Source: Pedobacter sp. MC2016-15
Lineage (GTDB): Bacteria > Bacteroidota > Bacteroidia > Sphingobacteriales > Sphingobacteriaceae
Assembly (NCBI RefSeq): GCF_026239695.1
Contig: NZ_JAPIVS010000002.1
Span: forward strand, 124,001-188,000
DNA length: 64,000 nucleotides
Direction of reading: 5' to 3'
Under the pieces are notes generated by a model. The model was not told the origin of the DNA. It saw nothing but the letters and a program-made list of their open reading frames with translations, and did not search any database. Position numbers and translations under genes: made by a program. Of the stretch, positions 53,719-62,666 are shown in pieces (positions within the stretch are counted from its first letter, which is position 1; every line of letters begins with the position of its first letter).

Positions 53719-55059
53719 TTACATTCTTCCCTGTGGCATTTTAGGCATTCCGCGCATCATTTTGGCAGCAGCGGCAGGATTAGAGAATTGTTTCATCACC
53801 TTACGCATATCCTCAAACTGTTTGATCAGTTTAGTTACCTCTTCGATTTTATTACCCGAGCCTTTAGCGATACGCATGCGTCTGCTTTGCTGGATGCTGT
53901 CAGGATTTTCGCGTTCGAATTTTGTCATCGACTGAATAATGGCTTCTACATTCTTAAAAGCATCATCTTCAATCTCCACATTTTTCATCATTTTGCTTAC
54001 GCCGGGAATCATGCCCATCAGGTCTTTCATGTTACCCATTTTCTTGATCTGCTGGATCTGATTGTAGAAGTCGTTAAAATCAAACTTGTTCTTACGGATC
54101 TTCTTTTGCAGCTCGGCAGCTTCCTTCTCGTCAAACTGCTCCTGAGCACGTTCAACCAGGGAAACCACATCACCCATTCCCAGGATACGTGAAGCCATCC
54201 TGTCTGGATAAAATACATCCAGCGCTTCCATTTTCTCACCGGTACCTACAAACTTAATCGGTTTGTTCACTACAGATTTGATAGATAGGGCTGCTCCACC
54301 GCGGGTATCACCATCTAATTTGGTCAGCACCACACCTGTGAAATCAAGTCTGTCGTTAAAAGCTTTTGCAGTATTAACCGCATCCTGTCCGGTCATGGCA
54401 TCAACTACGAACAGGATTTCATGCGGTTTAGTATGTAGTTTAACATCTGCGATCTCATTCATCATCTGCTCATCAATCGCTAAACGACCGGCAGTATCAA
54501 TGATGATCACATTGTTGTGTTCTTTTTTACCTTGAGCAATACCTTCCAGCGCAATCGCTACCGGATCTTTAGAGTCCTTGTTGGCAAACACCGGCACGCC
54601 GATCTGCTCGCCCAGGATCTGTAACTGATCGATCGCCGCAGGGCGGTATACGTCGCCAGCCACCAGCAATGGTTTTTTACCCTTGCTTTTCAGGAAGTTC
54701 GCCAGCTTTCCGGAGAAAGTAGTTTTACCCGCACCATTGAGGCCGGCAATGAGTATGATTGTAGGATTGGTTTTAAGATCTAATTCTGTAACCTCACCGC
54801 CCATTAAGGCAGTAAGCTCATCGTTCATGACTTTCGTCAGCAATTGTCCCGGAGACACTGCTGTCAGTACGTTAAGGCCTAACGCTTTTTCCTTTACATC
54901 ATCAGTGAAGGATTTGGCAGTTTTATAATTTACGTCGGCATCCAGTAAAGCTTTACGAATTTCTTTCATGGTCTCGGCCACGTTGATTTCTGAAATGCTT
55001 CCTTGTCCTTTTAGAACCTTAAACGCACGGTCTAGTTTATCCTGTAAATTCTCAAACAT
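53719..55059 (-). CDS. ffh: Signal recognition particle protein Ffh
   Basis: A 446-residue SRP54 GTPase. N domain (~1-90), G domain with GLNGAGKTTFSGKLANFL, DTAGRLAIDEQ and TKLDGDTRGGAALS, then a methionine-rich M domain (MGNMKDLMGMIPGVSKMMK, GSGNKIEEVTKLIKQFEDM) for signal sequence and 4.5S RNA binding. It ends MMRGMPKMPQGRM. No 4.5S RNA gene is visible in the window. Confidence 0.97.
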   Translation of the reverse strand: MFENLQDKLDRAFKVLKGQGSISEINVAETMKEIRKALLDADVNYKTAKSFTDDVKEKALGLNVLTAVSPGQLLTKVMNDELTALMGGEVTELDLKTNPTIILIAGLNGAGKTTFSGKLANFLKSKGKKPLLVAGDVYRPAAIDQLQILGEQIGVPVFANKDSKDPVAIALEGIAQGKKEHNNVIIIDTAGRLAIDEQMMNEIADVKLHTKPHEILFVVDAMTGQDAVNTAKAFNDRLDFTGVVLTKLDGDTRGGAALSIKSVVNKPIKFVGTGEKMEALDVFYPDRMASRILGMGDVVSLVERAQEQFDEKEAAELQKKIRKNKFDFNDFYNQIQQIKKMGNMKDLMGMIPGVSKMMKNVEIEDDAFKNVEAIIQSMTKFERENPDSIQQSRRMRIAKGSGNKIEEVTKLIKQFEDMRKVMKQFSNPAAAAKMMRGMPKMPQGRM

Positions 55060-55108
55060 GTTTTATTAATTGATAGTCAATGACTTAATCTGTAATGATA
55101 GTAGTATA

Positions 55109-55140
55109 CAAAGTTGCAAACATTTTAGATAACAATCAAA
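55109..55140 (-). promoter_or_regulatory. Promoter of ffh
   Basis: On the minus strand TTTG (55140-55137) and CAACTTTG (55116-55109, one mismatch from TAnnTTTG) are separated by 20 nt. The leader would be about 45 nt. Confidence 0.45.
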
Positions 55141-55166
55141 CATTAAAATTTGATGTATCCGGCTGT

Positions 55167-56189
55167 TTAGCGAGGGAATACAAAGGCAAATCCCATGGCC
55201 AGAACCTGACTTCCCTGGATTTTTGATGTAATGTTTTTGTCGTACAGTCCAACACCCGTAACTGATACATTGATCAGACGGTTAACCTTTGCGGTAAGCG
55301 TTACATCCAGACGGTGAGAAGTATAGTCGATCTCATTGTAAGGCATGAAAAGGTTATACCTAAGTTTCAGGTTTACATTAGACATGATGTCTTTATCCAG
55401 GTTGGCGGTCAGCTGAAAAGCGGCCTCGTTTTTAAAGGTATCACCCACAGGTACGCCGTAGTTATCAGTGATATTAGCACTGGAGTCTCTTGCCAGTGCT
55501 GCAGCCACAAGCTTATCATTGTCGAGCACAAAGGTTTGTTTTGCGGTACCCAAACCGATCCTTGTAGAGAAATACTTCACTGGTTTATATTCAAGACCGA
55601 CAGATTCTGTCAGGTATCCAGGTGACATGAATTTAGAGATGAGCGTGGCCCGTTCGTTGCCAAGGGGATCAGTATCGTAAGAGAAACCATTGTCAAACTG
55701 CGACTCAAAAGTTAAGGCCCCGTAGAAATACCAGGTTCTCGACAATTGAAAGGCGACCTTGTTATCCCAGAATATCCTGTCCTGGCTTTTCTTTTGTAAC
55801 TGGTCTTTGTTTTTTATTTTACCATACTGCAGGTTGAGCTCACTGGTATAGCTGTAATCATCTTTTACATAATCAGCCCTGTAGTTTACCAGTCCACCAA
55901 CAGCAACGGAGTTTACCCCACCACCTGTCCAGTTGTTACTGAAAGAGGCCTGATTGATGTTCAGTCCGATGGAAGTTGTCGTTCTCCAGTAATTCACTTT
56001 TGAACTGATCACTACGGGATTGATTTCAACGGGTCTGAAGTTAATGTTCCCCCTTAATGAAGGTAGAGGACTTTTTTTAAGTTTAAGATCCATGTCCCTG
56101 ATATTAACGGGGATTGAATCTACTTCCTGTGCGACAGCCTGTGCAGAAACGGCGAATAATAAAAATAAACTTACATATAGACCTCTCAT
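55167..56189 (-). CDS. DUF3078 domain-containing outer-membrane protein
   Basis: A 340-residue protein with a signal peptide (~1-20, FAVSAQAVAQ) and a beta-barrel-like body of alternating polar and hydrophobic strands. TSIGLNINQASFSNNWTGGG marks the DUF3078 start, and the final FAFVFPR resembles an outer-membrane C-terminal strand. The function is unknown. It stands alone as one gene between ffh and the small HEKIH membrane-protein gene. Confidence 0.85.
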   Translation of the reverse strand: MRGLYVSLFLLFAVSAQAVAQEVDSIPVNIRDMDLKLKKSPLPSLRGNINFRPVEINPVVISSKVNYWRTTTSIGLNINQASFSNNWTGGGVNSVAVGGLVNYRADYVKDDYSYTSELNLQYGKIKNKDQLQKKSQDRIFWDNKVAFQLSRTWYFYGALTFESQFDNGFSYDTDPLGNERATLISKFMSPGYLTESVGLEYKPVKYFSTRIGLGTAKQTFVLDNDKLVAAALARDSSANITDNYGVPVGDTFKNEAAFQLTANLDKDIMSNVNLKLRYNLFMPYNEIDYTSHRLDVTLTAKVNRLINVSVTGVGLYDKNITSKIQGSQVLAMGFAFVFPR

Positions 56190-56278
56190 TGATACAAAGA
56201 AAAGAAAAATGTTCTTACCAGACTCTAAATTGATATAAAAATATTAGTGCTAAATGGTTTATCTGTTAAAAATCACCT

Positions 56279-56602
56279 TTAGAAACATCTTAACCAGGCA
56301 TAGAATCCTCTATTTTGTAAATACTTCAGATTCCTTTCATTTGCATAAGCTTCCTTTTCAAAACAGATATTAAAATAAGCCTTAGCGTGATTTCTATATC
56401 TGATCAGGTTGATCAGATAAAAAAAGAAGTATAGTATATAGAATGGAATAATGAGCAGTTCAATCTGCTGTACAAAGTGAATTTTTTCGTGATTGATCAG
56501 GATGGGATGTGTTTTCTGACCGGGATCTTTAAACAGCATAAAAGGGAACAGGGCCATGGCACTTGCCGGAAGACTCCTGCAGGTTACAGCCCAGTATCTC
56601 AT
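56279..56602 (-). CDS. Small membrane protein with HExxH motif
   Basis: A 107-residue protein with HEKIHFVQQIE (HExxH, near residues 38-48), a hydrophobic segment LLIIPFYILYFFFYLINLI, and a second acidic group FEKEAYANE that could supply a third metal ligand. This fits a minimal membrane zinc-peptidase arrangement, but the family is not one I can name. It overlaps the stop of the upstream CarboxypepD_reg-like gene by 4 bp (ATGA), so translation is coupled. Confidence 0.65.
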   Translation of the reverse strand: MRYWAVTCRSLPASAMALFPFMLFKDPGQKTHPILINHEKIHFVQQIELLIIPFYILYFFFYLINLIRYRNHAKAYFNICFEKEAYANERNLKYLQNRGFYAWLRCF

Positions 56603-57351
56603 AAATTCTCAATTTTTATCTGTGGCAGAGGTTTGAGCCTCAATGCCCTTGGATTACGTTTGTACGAAGCGTAATTATTGCGTAGAAACACGATAAAGGC
56701 ATAATCTGAAGCTGTAAGCACAAAATCGTAACTCGGGCGGTACTGCTGCATATAGTCTTCGAGTTCAAAATCCTTGATCCTCAATGCGCGGCCAACGAAT
56801 TTCGCATTGTACCTGTAGTCGATCAGCTCTTCCTTATAATCTCTTTCCAGGATGGCCTGCAGATGACGGGCGTTACGGCCTTTACGGCTCAGCAGGTTGT
56901 ATATCGCATCAATGCCCAGTCCGGCGCCCCTGTTGCTGATATTGAGCAGATCTTTGGAGCTACCGCGGTCGGTAGCATATTTGAAGTCTTTCAGCCTTTG
57001 TTCATAGCGCTGCTGCGGATCAAGCGTTTTGCCTAAGATGGCTACTTCCCGCAGGCGGATAGCCAGAGGCCTGAGTTGAAAGTATATCGCATTGTTGCCC
57101 TTGTAAATCAGTGTATCTATTCCATACCCTTCGAGAGCCGCAAACAGCGTATCACCTACTGAAGCCTGAGTAGCAAATTCGCCCTTGTTATTATTGTATA
57201 AGCCCTCGTCATTGCGTGAGTTATAAATATATACTTTTGCCAGGCGCAGCTTGGATTCTCTGTCTATGACAAAGCCCTGTACAGGTTTTTTCTGGGCTGT
57301 GGCAATACCGGCAAAAGCGAAAAGGAAAAGTAACAGGCTGAACAGTTTCAT
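56599..57351 (-). CDS. Hypothetical secreted protein with CarboxypepD_reg-like domain
   Basis: A 250-residue protein: signal peptide (~1-19, AFAGIATAQ), then a carboxypeptidase-regulatory-like sandwich (~24-105; KPVQGFVIDRESKLRLAKVY, NNNKGEFATQASVGDTLF), and a ~140-residue helical/basic tail with QRYEQRLKDFKYATDRG. The function is unknown. It is translationally coupled (4-bp overlap) with the small HExxH protein, suggesting the two work together. Compare the protein at 44482-45123 with a similar N-terminal half. Confidence 0.7.
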   Translation of the reverse strand: MKLFSLLLFLFAFAGIATAQKKPVQGFVIDRESKLRLAKVYIYNSRNDEGLYNNNKGEFATQASVGDTLFAALEGYGIDTLIYKGNNAIYFQLRPLAIRLREVAILGKTLDPQQRYEQRLKDFKYATDRGSSKDLLNISNRGAGLGIDAIYNLLSRKGRNARHLQAILERDYKEELIDYRYNAKFVGRALRIKDFELEDYMQQYRPSYDFVLTASDYAFIVFLRNNYASYKRNPRALRLKPLPQIKIENL

Positions 57352-57401
57352 TTGACCGGTAAAATTACAAATAGACCCCGTTTAAAGCGGCGACATTAAC
57401 A

Positions 57402-58238
57402 TTATTTAACTACTACAAGTTTCTGGCCAATCTTTATGCCTTCATCCTGTATGTTGTTTAATGCTTTCAGCTCATCCACTGTCATGTTGTATCTTTTGGA
57501 AATATTGTATAGCGTATCACCTTTCTGAACAGTGTAGTTAGGATCTGTCGTATTGATCACCTGTTTTGAGGGTGGCGTTTCTACGGGAGTGAATTTCTTG
57601 GTCTCCTTAGGGATATTGGCATTGATCTCTGTAAATACCCTGTCCTCACGTTTGATCTTATCAGGTTCTGATTCCGGCTGGTCGTACTGGTGCAGCTGGT
57701 ATTTTTCGATCGTATTGATCAGTAAGTCCGGATATTTTGGATTGGTGGCATAACCCGCCTGTTTCAATCCTTTGGCCCAGTTTACATAATCGTTTTTATC
57801 CAGCTCGAACAAAGCACTGTAACGTTTTCTCTTTAGAAACTCCGAATGGTCCTTGTAAGAATCACGGGCATCTTTGTATACCCTGAAACAATCATTGCTT
57901 TTGTCGTCATCCTTATAGTAGGCTTTGCCTCTCCATTCCGATGTACATTTGATGCCGAAGTGGTTATTGGCATATTTTGCAAGACTGCTGTTACCGCTGC
58001 CAGACTCTATGATTCCCTGTGCCAGCGTAATACTTGCGGGAATACCATAGGTATTCATCTCTTCTATCGCTACCCCTTTAAAGGTGTCAATATAAGTGAG
58101 AGTCGTAAAATCCTTAAAATTAGGATTAGCCTTATTTGCTGCGCTTTCAATTTTCTTGTTGTTCCTGTGGTATTGTCTCGACTTACAGGAAGCGAGGAAA
58201 ATGATGGCTATGGCGAGCGGTAATACGAATTTGTTCAT
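57402..58238 (-). CDS. Glucosaminidase-LysM lipoprotein
   Basis: A 278-residue predicted lipoprotein (LAIAIIFLASC, Cys18). A glucosaminidase/FlgJ-like domain (~50-185) shows YGIPASITLAQGIIESGSGN (catalytic Glu), HFGIKC and WAKGLKQAGYATNPKYPDLL. A C-terminal LysM motif (~235-278) has YTVQKGDTLYNISKRYNMT. It should cleave peptidoglycan at N-acetylglucosamine. It begins at the stop of the next upstream gene, a paralogue. Confidence 0.93.
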   Translation of the reverse strand: MNKFVLPLAIAIIFLASCKSRQYHRNNKKIESAANKANPNFKDFTTLTYIDTFKGVAIEEMNTYGIPASITLAQGIIESGSGNSSLAKYANNHFGIKCTSEWRGKAYYKDDDKSNDCFRVYKDARDSYKDHSEFLKRKRYSALFELDKNDYVNWAKGLKQAGYATNPKYPDLLINTIEKYQLHQYDQPESEPDKIKREDRVFTEINANIPKETKKFTPVETPPSKQVINTTDPNYTVQKGDTLYNISKRYNMTVDELKALNNIQDEGIKIGQKLVVVK

Positions 58239-58948
58239 TAGAATCTGATTTTCTGACCTGGTTGCAATGCTGATTTTTTCAATCCGTTTTTGCGCATCAA
58301 TGCTTTTGCTGTTGTGCCACGTGCTTCGGCGAGCCTGTTCAGGTTGTCACCCTTTCTAACTGTATACATCCTGGCAGAAGAGCGGTGACGTTTGGCTGCG
58401 TGCGAACGGTAATGTGATTTTTTTACTGCTACAGGAGCAACCTTTACCGGCTCTGCGTAATCTGATGGCCTGTCGTCATACTGGTAAAGTTCATATTTAT
58501 CGATGATGGCGATTACCTGTTTGGCCCAGGTTCTGCTGGCAGCATATCCACCACGCTGAATACCTTTTGCCCAGGCAGCGTAATCATACTGGTCGCACTT
58601 ATCAAATAGTTTATTGAATGATGATCTGTTCTGCAAAACTTCTACAAAGTTGTCATAAGATTCGTCTGCAGACTCATAGTCGCGGTAAGAAGAATTGATT
58701 TCTGTATTGCTGTTGGAACCTTTGATGCCGAAGTGGTTGTTGAGGTGGCGGGCTACTTTGCTTTTTCCCGCGGCAGATTCATGAATGGCTACTGCTAAGA
58801 TGACGCTTGCCGGGACGTCGTATTCGCGCATGAGTTCCTGTGCGTGATCAGTGTGTTCCTCTACATAGTCCTGGATCGTCTGGCTTTGGGCTGATGTGCC
58901 CAGTAAAATTAAAGTCAGGAAGCTAAGGAATAAGTTTTTTAAATTCAT
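58238..58948 (-). CDS. Glucosaminidase-LysM secreted protein
   Basis: A 236-residue exported paralogue of the preceding entry: signal peptide (~1-23, LILLGTSAQSQ) rather than a lipobox, a glucosaminidase domain (YDVPASVILAVAIHESAAGK, NNHFGIKGS, WAKGIQRGGYAASRTWAKQV), a basic linker, and LysM (YTVRKGDNLNRLAEARGTT). ATG 58948 is chosen because the longer frame (58981) would overlap the upstream O-methyltransferase gene. The stop overlaps the lipoprotein start by 1 nt. Confidence 0.92.
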   Translation of the reverse strand: MNLKNLFLSFLTLILLGTSAQSQTIQDYVEEHTDHAQELMREYDVPASVILAVAIHESAAGKSKVARHLNNHFGIKGSNSNTEINSSYRDYESADESYDNFVEVLQNRSSFNKLFDKCDQYDYAAWAKGIQRGGYAASRTWAKQVIAIIDKYELYQYDDRPSDYAEPVKVAPVAVKKSHYRSHAAKRHRSSARMYTVRKGDNLNRLAEARGTTAKALMRKNGLKKSALQPGQKIRF

Positions 58949-58952
58949 TGTT

Positions 58953-59588
58953 TTACTTTTTTCTGATGATAAACAAGCCATCTCTGACGGGCAGAATGAG
59001 TTTTTCTACCCGGTCATCTGCTGCAACTTTATCATTAAATGTACTGATGTTTCTGGTGTCTTTGTCTTGTTGGTTGCTGAGTACTTTTCCGCTCCACAAG
59101 ACGTTATCTACTATAATGAGTCCCCCTGGCCTTACCCTGTCAAAGATAAGGTCGTAATAAGTTCCATTATTTTTTTTATCAGCATCGATAAAGACAAGGT
59201 CAAATACTTCGTCCAGATCGTTTACTGTTTGGGTGGCATCACCCAGTATATATTTTATCTGCTGTTCGTAGGGCGATTCCGCAAAATATCCGCGGACCCT
59301 GTCTTCCAGTTCTAAGTTAATATCTAATGTATAGAGGATTCCATCATTGGCCAGACCTTCGGCGAGGCAAAGTGTGGCATAACCTGTAAAGGTGCCGATT
59401 TCAAGGATACGTTTTGGAGTAATGAGTTTGCTGAGCATGCTGAGTACCCGTCCCTGGTAGTGTCCGGAGAGCATTCGGGGCATGAGCACCCTGAGGTGAG
59501 TTTCTCTGTCGATCCGCTGCAGCAAGCCGCTTTCCGGTTCGCAGAATTTCAGCAGTAAATCTTGTAAATCTTCTTTGATCAGGCTCAT
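58953..59588 (-). CDS. Class I SAM-dependent O-methyltransferase
   Basis: A 211-residue protein of the O-methyltransferase family 3 (COMT-like). Motifs: ILEIGTFTGYATLCLAEGL (SAM site), YTLDINLELEDR, FDLVFIDADKKN (metal and catalytic Asp) and GGLIIVDNVLWSGKV. The substrate is not known; some relatives methylate tRNA (TrmR) or catechols. It lies 7 bp after ruvX on the same strand and 4 bp before the glucosaminidase gene. Confidence 0.9.
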   Translation of the reverse strand: MSLIKEDLQDLLLKFCEPESGLLQRIDRETHLRVLMPRMLSGHYQGRVLSMLSKLITPKRILEIGTFTGYATLCLAEGLANDGILYTLDINLELEDRVRGYFAESPYEQQIKYILGDATQTVNDLDEVFDLVFIDADKKNNGTYYDLIFDRVRPGGLIIVDNVLWSGKVLSNQQDKDTRNISTFNDKVAADDRVEKLILPVRDGLFIIRKK

Positions 59589-59595
59589 TGATGTT

Positions 59596-60012
59596 CTATA
59601 AACGGTGTTCTTCCATGAAATATTGTAAAATAATCGTTGCAGCGATGGTATCTACTCTCTCTTTGTTCCTTCGATCCTGTTTTTTTAAGCCACTTTGCAT
59701 GATGGCCTCATGTGCAAGTTTGGAGGTAAACCGTTCATCCACCCAGTGCTGGGGGATCTCCGGGAAGCTCTTTTTGAGGAGGGTAGAAAAGCCTTTTACA
59801 TGCTGCGCAGATTCTGAGGGCGAACCATCCATCTGCTTTGGATTTCCTATTACAAAGGCCGCTGCGGGCTCTGTAAGCAGGTATTTCTTGAGATAATCAA
59901 TAATATCTTTTGGGTGTACGGTGTCCAGTCCGGTAGCAATAATCTGCAGTGGATCTGTAACGGCAATGCCGATACGTTTGGTGCCGTAATCAAATGCGAT
60001 AATACGTGACAT
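59596..60012 (-). CDS. ruvX: Pre-16S rRNA nuclease / Holliday junction resolvase-like YqgF
   Basis: A 138-residue RNase H-fold protein. MSRIIAFDYGTKRIGIAVTD holds the first catalytic Asp; GNPKQMDGSPSESAQHVKGF and VDERFTS carry the second and third acidic groups. ATG 60012 is chosen since the 40 extra N-terminal residues of the longer frame run into the divergent delta-prime gene. E. coli YqgF processes the 16S 5' end, and so could work alongside YbeY. Confidence 0.95.
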   Translation of the reverse strand: MSRIIAFDYGTKRIGIAVTDPLQIIATGLDTVHPKDIIDYLKKYLLTEPAAAFVIGNPKQMDGSPSESAQHVKGFSTLLKKSFPEIPQHWVDERFTSKLAHEAIMQSGLKKQDRRNKERVDTIAATIILQYFMEEHRL

Positions 60013-60051
60013 GGCTGCAAAGATTGTTATAAATTTACTATTTTGCACCAA

Positions 60052-61200
60052 ATGCAGTTTAAAGAGATCGTAGGTCAGGAGGAAATTAAGCGGCAACTGG
60101 TGCAGACCGTTGCTGAAAACAGGGTGAGTCATGCCCAGTTATTTCTCTCTGCGGAAGGTACCGGAGCTTTGCCTCTGGCTATCGCCTATGCGCAATATAT
60201 CAACTGTCTTGAGCGGACAGAAACAGACAGTTGCGGCCTCTGTTCTTCCTGCCGTAAGTATGAGAGGTACATCCATCCTGACTTACATTTCTCTTATCCC
60301 TTTTTTGCTTCGAAGGATGTTAAAATTGCTACAGATGTGCTGGAGGAGTGGCGCACTATGCTGCTGTCTGACCCTTATGTAGACCTGGATATCTGGCGGG
60401 CGCAGCTAAATGCCGACAATAAACAGGCGAACATCAACATCGCCGAGTGTCATGACATTATAAAGAAACTTAGTTATAAAGCTTTTGAAGCAGAGACGAA
60501 GGTTCTGATCATGTGGCTGCCGGAGTATCTGGAGAAAGAAGGGAATTCATTGCTGAAGATTATCGAAGAACCACCAGCAAATACTTTGTTCCTGCTGGTA
60601 GCCCATAACCAGGAGCATATCCTGTCGACACTATTGTCGCGCACACAAATTGTAAAGATTCCCAAGCTCCCGGGGGAAACCGTAGAGGAATACCTGATGA
60701 TGAAGCACCATCTTTCTGAAGAGCAGGCTTCAACATATAGTTTTCTTTCTGACGGGAACCTGATCGAAGCTAAAGCTATGGCGTCGCAGGCACACAATGA
60801 CAATGCTGAGATTTTTGCGGGATGGCTGCGCATGGGATATGGTAACAAGGGGCTGGATCTGGTCGCATTTACAGATCAGGCAGCAGGCTGGGGCAGAGAA
60901 AATCAAAAGAATTTTTTAAAGTACGGAATTAGCTTTCTGCGGGAGTGCAGCCTGATCCTGAGTGGGGCAGATAGCCTGGTAAAACTGCCTTTAAGGACCT
61001 TAGACACGGCACAGAAGCTATGTAAACATGTGCTCGACCTGAACATGGCATCGGCTATAATTTCGGAGTTGGAACAAGCACATTACCACATTGAACGGAA
61101 CGCAAACCCTAAAATCCTATTTTTAGATGTATCTTTACAATTGGTAAAAATTATTAAGTTTAAAACGCTCCCGAAAGGGACTCAATATATATACAATTAG
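60052..61200 (+). CDS. holB: DNA polymerase III delta-prime subunit (HolB-like)
   Basis: A 382-residue clamp-loader subunit of the DnaX/HolB fold. Residues near 5-60 begin FKEIVGQEEIKRQLVQTV; a zinc finger uses CLERTETDSCGLCSSC; KVLIMWLPEYLEKEGNSLLKII and EEPPANTLFLLVA match the family. The Walker A equivalent is degenerate (SAEGTGALPLA), so it should not hydrolyse ATP, as for delta-prime. ATG 60052 is chosen over a TTG at 60043. ricT follows by 2 bp. Confidence 0.92.
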   Translation: MQFKEIVGQEEIKRQLVQTVAENRVSHAQLFLSAEGTGALPLAIAYAQYINCLERTETDSCGLCSSCRKYERYIHPDLHFSYPFFASKDVKIATDVLEEWRTMLLSDPYVDLDIWRAQLNADNKQANINIAECHDIIKKLSYKAFEAETKVLIMWLPEYLEKEGNSLLKIIEEPPANTLFLLVAHNQEHILSTLLSRTQIVKIPKLPGETVEEYLMMKHHLSEEQASTYSFLSDGNLIEAKAMASQAHNDNAEIFAGWLRMGYGNKGLDLVAFTDQAAGWGRENQKNFLKYGISFLRECSLILSGADSLVKLPLRTLDTAQKLCKHVLDLNMASAIISELEQAHYHIERNANPKILFLDVSLQLVKIIKFKTLPKGTQYIYN

Positions 61201-61202
61201 TT

Positions 61203-62666
61203 ATGGGATGTGGAAGTTGTTCTACCGGTGGCGGTTGCGCCCCCTCGGGCTGCAAAAGTAATGGCTCATGCCTTACCGGAGGCTGCCAGAAAATGGAAGT
61301 TTACGATTGGCTGTCTAATTTGGACATGCCCTCAAATTATAAACCTTTTCAGGTTATCGAAGTTAAATTTAAAGGCGCTAGGAAGGAATTTTACCTGAAT
61401 GCAGACAATATTTATCTTGAAATTGGTGAACTTATAGCTGTAGAAGGTTCTACAGGTGGCTACGATATCGGGCATGTTTCTTTAACGGGCGAGCTGGTAC
61501 GTATGCAGATGAAGCGCCGTAAAACGCCTATTGATCAGGTTACACGTAAGGTGTACCGCAAGGCTACGGAGGCTGATGTTGACAAATGGAAGCTGGCAAA
61601 AGACCTGGAATGGGAGACGATGCATAAAGCCCGTACACTGGCACTGGACCTGCGTCTGTCGATGAAGATCAGTGATGTAGATTACCAGGGAGATAAAACC
61701 AAGGCGACGTTCTTTTATACTGCCGAAGGCAGGGTAGATTTCAGGGAGCTGATTAAAAAGATGGCTGAGACTTTCCGTATCAGAATCGAAATGCGTCAGA
61801 TCGGAATGCGCCAGGAAGCGGGACGCCTCGGTGGTATCGGTTCATGCGGACGTGAATTGTGCTGCTCAACCTGGTTAACAAACTTTAAAACGGTGTCTAC
61901 AGCTGCGGCAAGGTATCAGAACCTTTCCCTAAATACGCTGAAACTGGCAGGACAGTGCGGAAAGTTAAAATGCTGCCTCAACTATGAGCTGGATACTTAC
62001 CTGGATGCACTTAAGGATATTCCTGACCGTGTAGATAATTTACAAACGGAAATTGGTACTGCCCGTCACCAGAAAACAGATATTTTCAAAAAGCTGATGT
62101 GGTTCAGCTATCCTAACCAGGAGGACTGGATTCCTTTGAAAGTGGACCGTGTGAAAGAGATCATGGCCATGAATAAAAAGGGTCAGAAACCAAGTAACCT
62201 GAAGGATGAAGCTGTAGAGCTTGCTGCTCCGGTAGTGATTGAGAAGGTTCACGATTACGAAAACGTAGTTGGTCAGGATAGTTTAACACGTCTCGACGAG
62301 AAGAGAAATAAGAACAACAGGAACAACAGAAATAAACCTGCGGGAGGAAACAGACCAGAGCGTGAGCGTTCGCCAAAAGCGGGTCAGTCTGGGCCTAGAC
62401 AGGCACAAGGCGGACAAAAACCGGCACAGCAAGGTCAGAGACAACCTCAGCAGGGTCCGAAACAGAATCAGCAGGGACAAAAAGCGGCACAGCCGAATCA
62501 AAGAACTGCCGATCAAAAAAGACCGGAAGCAAAAAAGGCTCCTGAAGTAGTTAAAACAGAAGATGGTGGAGAAGCTAAAGCACCATCGGCAAGCAGAAAT
62601 AACAGGAGCAGGAATAACCGCAGACGTAACAAACCATCGGATAAACCAAAAAATGAAGAGAACTAA
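61203..62666 (+). CDS. ricT: PSP1 domain protein RicT (YaaT-like), extended
   Basis: A 487-residue protein. The first 28 residues contain six Cys (3, 6, 12, 17, 23, 28) in a Gly/Ser-rich sequence. A PSP1 domain (~40-290) follows, with ELIAVEGSTGGYDIGHVSL, GIGSCGRELCCSTWLTNF and AGQCGKLKCCLNYELD. The last ~140 residues are disordered, rich in Gln, Lys, Asn and Arg. In Bacillus RicT joins RicA and RicF in an Fe-S complex affecting mRNA processing; RicA and RicF are not seen here. It lies 2 bp after holB and overlaps gldH by 14 bp. Confidence 0.88.
   Translation: MGCGSCSTGGGCAPSGCKSNGSCLTGGCQKMEVYDWLSNLDMPSNYKPFQVIEVKFKGARKEFYLNADNIYLEIGELIAVEGSTGGYDIGHVSLTGELVRMQMKRRKTPIDQVTRKVYRKATEADVDKWKLAKDLEWETMHKARTLALDLRLSMKISDVDYQGDKTKATFFYTAEGRVDFRELIKKMAETFRIRIEMRQIGMRQEAGRLGGIGSCGRELCCSTWLTNFKTVSTAAARYQNLSLNTLKLAGQCGKLKCCLNYELDTYLDALKDIPDRVDNLQTEIGTARHQKTDIFKKLMWFSYPNQEDWIPLKVDRVKEIMAMNKKGQKPSNLKDEAVELAAPVVIEKVHDYENVVGQDSLTRLDEKRNKNNRNNRNKPAGGNRPERERSPKAGQSGPRQAQGGQKPAQQGQRQPQQGPKQNQQGQKAAQPNQRTADQKRPEAKKAPEVVKTEDGGEAKAPSASRNNRSRNNRRRNKPSDKPKNEEN

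Noticed and set aside
60031..60054. CTATTTTG before holB as a -7 element
   Set aside because: The TA and TTTG are spaced one base too close for the consensus.
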